From assembly GCF_001638985.1 (NCBI RefSeq), contig NW_017265172.1:1-45390 (forward strand): 45,390 bases of DNA, given 5' to 3'. The notes under the pieces were generated by a model. That model did not search any database. It had not been told where the DNA came from and saw nothing but the letters and a program-made list of their open reading frames with translations. This document shows positions 42,720-45,390 of this stretch, piece by piece. Made by a program: the position numbers and the translations under genes. The stretch's first letter is position 1. The number at the start of each line of letters is the position of its first letter. The DNA is from Phycomyces blakesleeanus NRRL 1555(-). Lineage: Eukaryota > Mucoromycota > Mucoromycetes > Mucorales > Phycomycetaceae.

Positions 42720-42852
42720 ATAAAAAAAGAGGGACATAAAGTGGTAAAAAAAATAAGAAAAAGAGGGACATAAAGTGGTAAAAAAAAATAAGAAAAAGAG
42801 GGATATAAAGTAGTAAAAAAAAAATAAGAAAAAGAGGGACATAAAGTAGTAA
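42720..42852. repeat. 34-36-bp A-rich tandem repeat, about four copies
   Basis: Units contain AGAGGGACATAAAGTGGTAA then an A-run and ATAAGAAA. They lie just downstream of the stop of the DDE gene. They also create spurious Phe/Ser-rich frames on the minus strand. Confidence 0.85.
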
Positions 42853-42917
42853 AAAATAAAAATAAAATAAAAAAAGACATAGAGTGTAAAGAGCTTAAAT
42901 AGACATAAAAGACATAC

Positions 42918-44450
42918 TTAAAGCTTTCGCTCTCTGTTCAAACAGCGAGGAAAGAATGAAATGGCATGGTTAATCCAACCCAAACAGTCCGAAAGGGTGA
43001 CAGTCTTAGCTGATTCTGTAATCCTTAAGATGAGCCCGTCTGACTCTGTAATCTCTTCTCTGCGGACACCAAACTTGATCTTGGACCACATTTCCTCAAT
43101 TGGATTCAGGAAAGGTGAATACACAGGAAGATATGCACACTTGTACCCACGGGAAGAAATAAAGTCTTTCACCTCATCGGCCTTATGGATAGGAGCGTTA
43201 TCCATGATGAGATAACGTCCTTGCATACCCTGGCTGTCCAGAACGTCCATTGTATGACTAAGAAAGTCGAGGTAGTGCTGGGTTCTGGTGCCAATTCGAC
43301 CGTTCACCTCAACGTTGGTGTAGATGTCCAACTTTCTCTTCTTCTTGGTTGCGACTGCAGTGGGTTTCTTCAACGAGAGGCTGACGATCCCTCTCTCGCA
43401 CATTGCACCAAGGATGGTGATGGACACACCTCTCTGCGTCGGGACAGTTGTCTTTGCTGGGGTGCCACTGACGGAACGGCCAAAAGTTCTCTTGATGTGC
43501 ATGTTGAAGCCTGCTTCATCGATGAACACACAGTTCGACAGATAGTTGAAATCCGCAAGTTGTTGCCACTCCAAAATGCGGTCTCGTCTCATCTCAATTG
43601 TGTTGGCGTCGTCTCTCTTCTCAGGCAGCTTCTCCAACTTCTTCATCGTCAGGGCACACTTCTTCACCAAGTGCTTCTGGATTGCTGATTTGGTAATCTG
43701 CAGCCCAGAGAACTCTTCCATGACAGCTATCCTTGCTTGTTCCAAGGTAGCATCTGGTTTATTTTCGAAAAACTTCAAAAAAAAAGCAGAGTGCGCCTGG
43801 AACAACTTTTGGTTGCCATGTTTTCGTTCTTTAGGCGCAGAAACCTCCTCAACCTCCATCGTCTCCAGCCCATTGGACTCATCAGTCTCCACTGTGGCAG
43901 CATCAAAATCGGCCTGGATCTTCTCTCTGGCCAGCCTGACATAGTTCTGGGCAGTCCGGACATTGATCCCCGTTTCCCTGGCAGCGGCAGCAGCAGTCTG
44001 GTTTTCCGAGAAAACCAAGGAGAAGAGCTTGTTCACCTGGTTTTGGTTGTACTTTCGGTACGAACCTCGACCTATGCTTTCTGCAGTGGGAACAGAATCA
44101 GGATCGACCTTCTCCGGCAGATTCGTCTTCGGCTTCTGTGCAACAATTGTCTTGGTTGTGGCCTCGTTGACTTCGGTTGTCAGGAAACTTTTGAGACTGA
44201 GGAGGTTTGTGACTGCTGGGTTTCCGGCCGAGGTACGGGTCCATTCCATATCGGCATGGTTGACAAAGACATCTGTCACAGATCGGAGTACAACTTCTCC
44301 ATGCATTTCGTCGACAATCTCTTGGTTGAAATCGCACAAGGGGTCGAAAGCAATTCCAGAAAACTGGGTTTGGTCTGCAGAACCGCTGTGACTGACCATT
44401 TCACAGTGCTTGTCCATAACAAATTCGAGGGAGTTGTTGGAAGTAGGCAT
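42918..44450 (-). CDS. Intact DD34E transposase with HTH domain (IS630/Tc1 superfamily)
   Basis: 510 residues with no break. Residues 1-120 are a Thr/Asp-rich leader. About 130-175 are a helix-turn-helix (YNQNQVNKLFSLVF, AAAAARETGINVRTAQNYV), and a second HTH-like segment spans about 215-270. The DDE_3-type core has D311 in CVFIDEAGFN, D417 in YLIMDNAPIHK and E452 in SPFLNPIEEMW, with 34 residues between the last two. All three acidic residues are present, so activity is plausible. G+C is well above the flanks and near that of the gypsy gag. I found no terminal inverted repeats, so it may be a young element with unrecognised ends or a retained gene. The start codon follows an A/T-rich leader at 44451-44470. 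Confidence 0.9.
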   Translation of the reverse strand: MPTSNNSLEFVMDKHCEMVSHSGSADQTQFSGIAFDPLCDFNQEIVDEMHGEVVLRSVTDVFVNHADMEWTRTSAGNPAVTNLLSLKSFLTTEVNEATTKTIVAQKPKTNLPEKVDPDSVPTAESIGRGSYRKYNQNQVNKLFSLVFSENQTAAAAARETGINVRTAQNYVRLAREKIQADFDAATVETDESNGLETMEVEEVSAPKERKHGNQKLFQAHSAFFLKFFENKPDATLEQARIAVMEEFSGLQITKSAIQKHLVKKCALTMKKLEKLPEKRDDANTIEMRRDRILEWQQLADFNYLSNCVFIDEAGFNMHIKRTFGRSVSGTPAKTTVPTQRGVSITILGAMCERGIVSLSLKKPTAVATKKKRKLDIYTNVEVNGRIGTRTQHYLDFLSHTMDVLDSQGMQGRYLIMDNAPIHKADEVKDFISSRGYKCAYLPVYSPFLNPIEEMWSKIKFGVRREEITESDGLILRITESAKTVTLSDCLGWINHAISFFPRCLNRERKL

Positions 44451-44777
44451 TTTTTTTTGAAAATAAAAAGGGTGTTAAAATCGAGGAAGAAAGATAACTG
44501 AGAAACTTTTATTAAGACACTGGGGTATATATACCAAAAAAAAATATATTTTAATAACTTAAACGTTTCTACCAAGGTATAGTCTTGTCCTGTTGTCTTA
44601 ATATATTTGGATAAAGAACGTGTTGAAGAATAATGAATGTTTACATATTAAGCTTCTTCACACTTTTAAGAACATTTATTTTATTAGCCGATTTACAGTG
44701 CTACCAGAGCCTTTATGGTGTCCTGTCCTCTGTCTCGAAGGAAGGGGTGGGATTTCTCCTCATGGGTTTGCCCAACC

Positions 44778-44826
44778 AAAAAAAAAATAAAAAATAAAAT
44801 AAAAAAAAAAATAAAAAAAAAGAAAG
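44778..44826. repeat. A-rich low-complexity tract
   Basis: Runs of A separated by single T. It marks the start of the terminal repetitive block. 44451-44777 holds no gene I can support. Confidence 0.8.
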
Positions 44827-44861
44827 TTTTTTTTTGTATAGAGCCAAGGAAAAGCTCGAAA

Positions 44862-45082
44862 TTCAGTTATTGAGATTTTCAGTTTTTCAGAAATTTCTGC
44901 GGTTAGATACCATTTTATTTTCAGTTATTAAGATTTTCAGTTTTTCAGTTATTGAGACTTTCATTTTTTCAGTTATTGAGACTTTCAGTTTTTCAGTTTT
45001 TCAGTTTTTCAGAAATTTCTTGCAGTAAGATATCATTTTATTTTCAGTTATTGAGACTTTCAGTTTTTCAGAAATTATTTGC
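44862..45082. repeat. Short-unit satellite, TTTTCAGTTATTGAGAC type
   Basis: Blocks of TTTTCAGTTATTGAGACTTT and TTTTTCAG recur about ten times, inside a larger unit that includes TCAGAAATTTCT and ATACCATTTTATTTTCAG. Non-coding. Confidence 0.85.
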
Positions 45083-45167
45083 GAAAAAATGGTTATGTAT
45101 ATTATAAAAATTTATGAATAAAAATGCTAGTTATACTATTTGGAGAATTATTTTTAAAATTGCTATT

Positions 45168-45390
45168 ACATTTTTCTTTTTTTTATTTCTCTTTTTTTTT
45201 CTTTTTTTTATTTCTATTTTTTTTATTTCTTTTTTTTTATTTCTTTTTTTTTTATTTCTATTTTTTTTATTTCTTTTTTTTTATTTCTTTTTTTTTTATT
45301 TCTTTTTTTTTTATTTCTTTTTTTTTCTTTTTTTTTATTTCTTTTTTTTATTTTTTTTTTATTTTTTATTTTTTTTTTTATTTCTTTTTT
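45168..45390. repeat. T-rich microsatellite, TTTTTTTATTTC repeats
   Basis: The window ends inside this repeat, so its full length is unknown. Confidence 0.9.

Noticed and set aside
42551..42880. Minus-strand frames with repeated Phe/Ser/Tyr blocks
   Set aside because: Artefact of the A-rich 34-36-bp tandem repeat read on the other strand.
42918..44450. Bacterial IS630 contamination as the source of the intact transposase
   Set aside because: Length (510 codons), the long N-terminal leader with HTH, and the eukaryotic AT-rich repeat flanks fit fungal relatives of the superfamily better.
43185..44501. Long plus-strand frames of 167 and 254 codons opposite the DDE transposase
   Set aside because: Shadows of the minus-strand gene in GC-richer sequence; they contain no recognisable motif.

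Overview
This AT-rich eukaryotic window is a nest of transposable elements. I recognise no host housekeeping gene, tRNA, rRNA or CRISPR array. Introns with GT..AG borders, fungal-type tnp2, Tc1 and Helitron proteins, a chromodomain Ty3/gypsy element and low GC point to a fungus. A Mucoromycota (Mucorales-type) genome is my best guess, by inference only.

Layout. 67-1410 is a Tc1/mariner copy with good terminal inverted repeats (TIRs) and a TA duplication. About 1531-21513 is one CACTA-like (tnp2) element, A, split by two younger insertions. The first is a Ty3/gypsy retrotransposon (6188-12309, duplicated target GACCA). The second is a complete CACTA-like element B (12781-20063, TIR CACTGGAAAAATAGGGTAAT, duplicated target TAT). 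Taking both out rejoins the A transposase in one reading frame. 21521-22687 is the N-terminal part of a Helitron protein, and 22768-24199 holds two divergent unrecognised genes. 24210-30000 has three decayed Tc1-like elements and a 315-bp MITE, and 30745-31660 is a decayed gypsy integrase. About 31671-39600 is a third, older CACTA-like element, C, with two solo LTRs inside and a further LTR-like repeat near its right side. 40440-41680 is a PIF/Harbinger remnant. 42259-42850 carries three tandem-repeat arrays, 42918-44450 is an intact 510-residue DDE transposase gene, and the rest is satellite and T-rich low-complexity DNA.

How the genes fit together. Elements A, B and C share one gene order. 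A four-exon tnp2 transposase gene converges tail-to-tail on a four-exon partner gene that I do not recognise. The partner has the same exon phases in A and B, and the same wherever they can be read in C. A small multi-intron third gene is divergent from the partner. The third genes of A and C are clearly homologous exon by exon, while that of B is matched by position only. This conserved three-gene unit, perhaps a transposase plus a TNPA-like partner, is the most interesting content. Most copies are broken by nonsense codons that fit C:G to T:A transitions, often at CpG.
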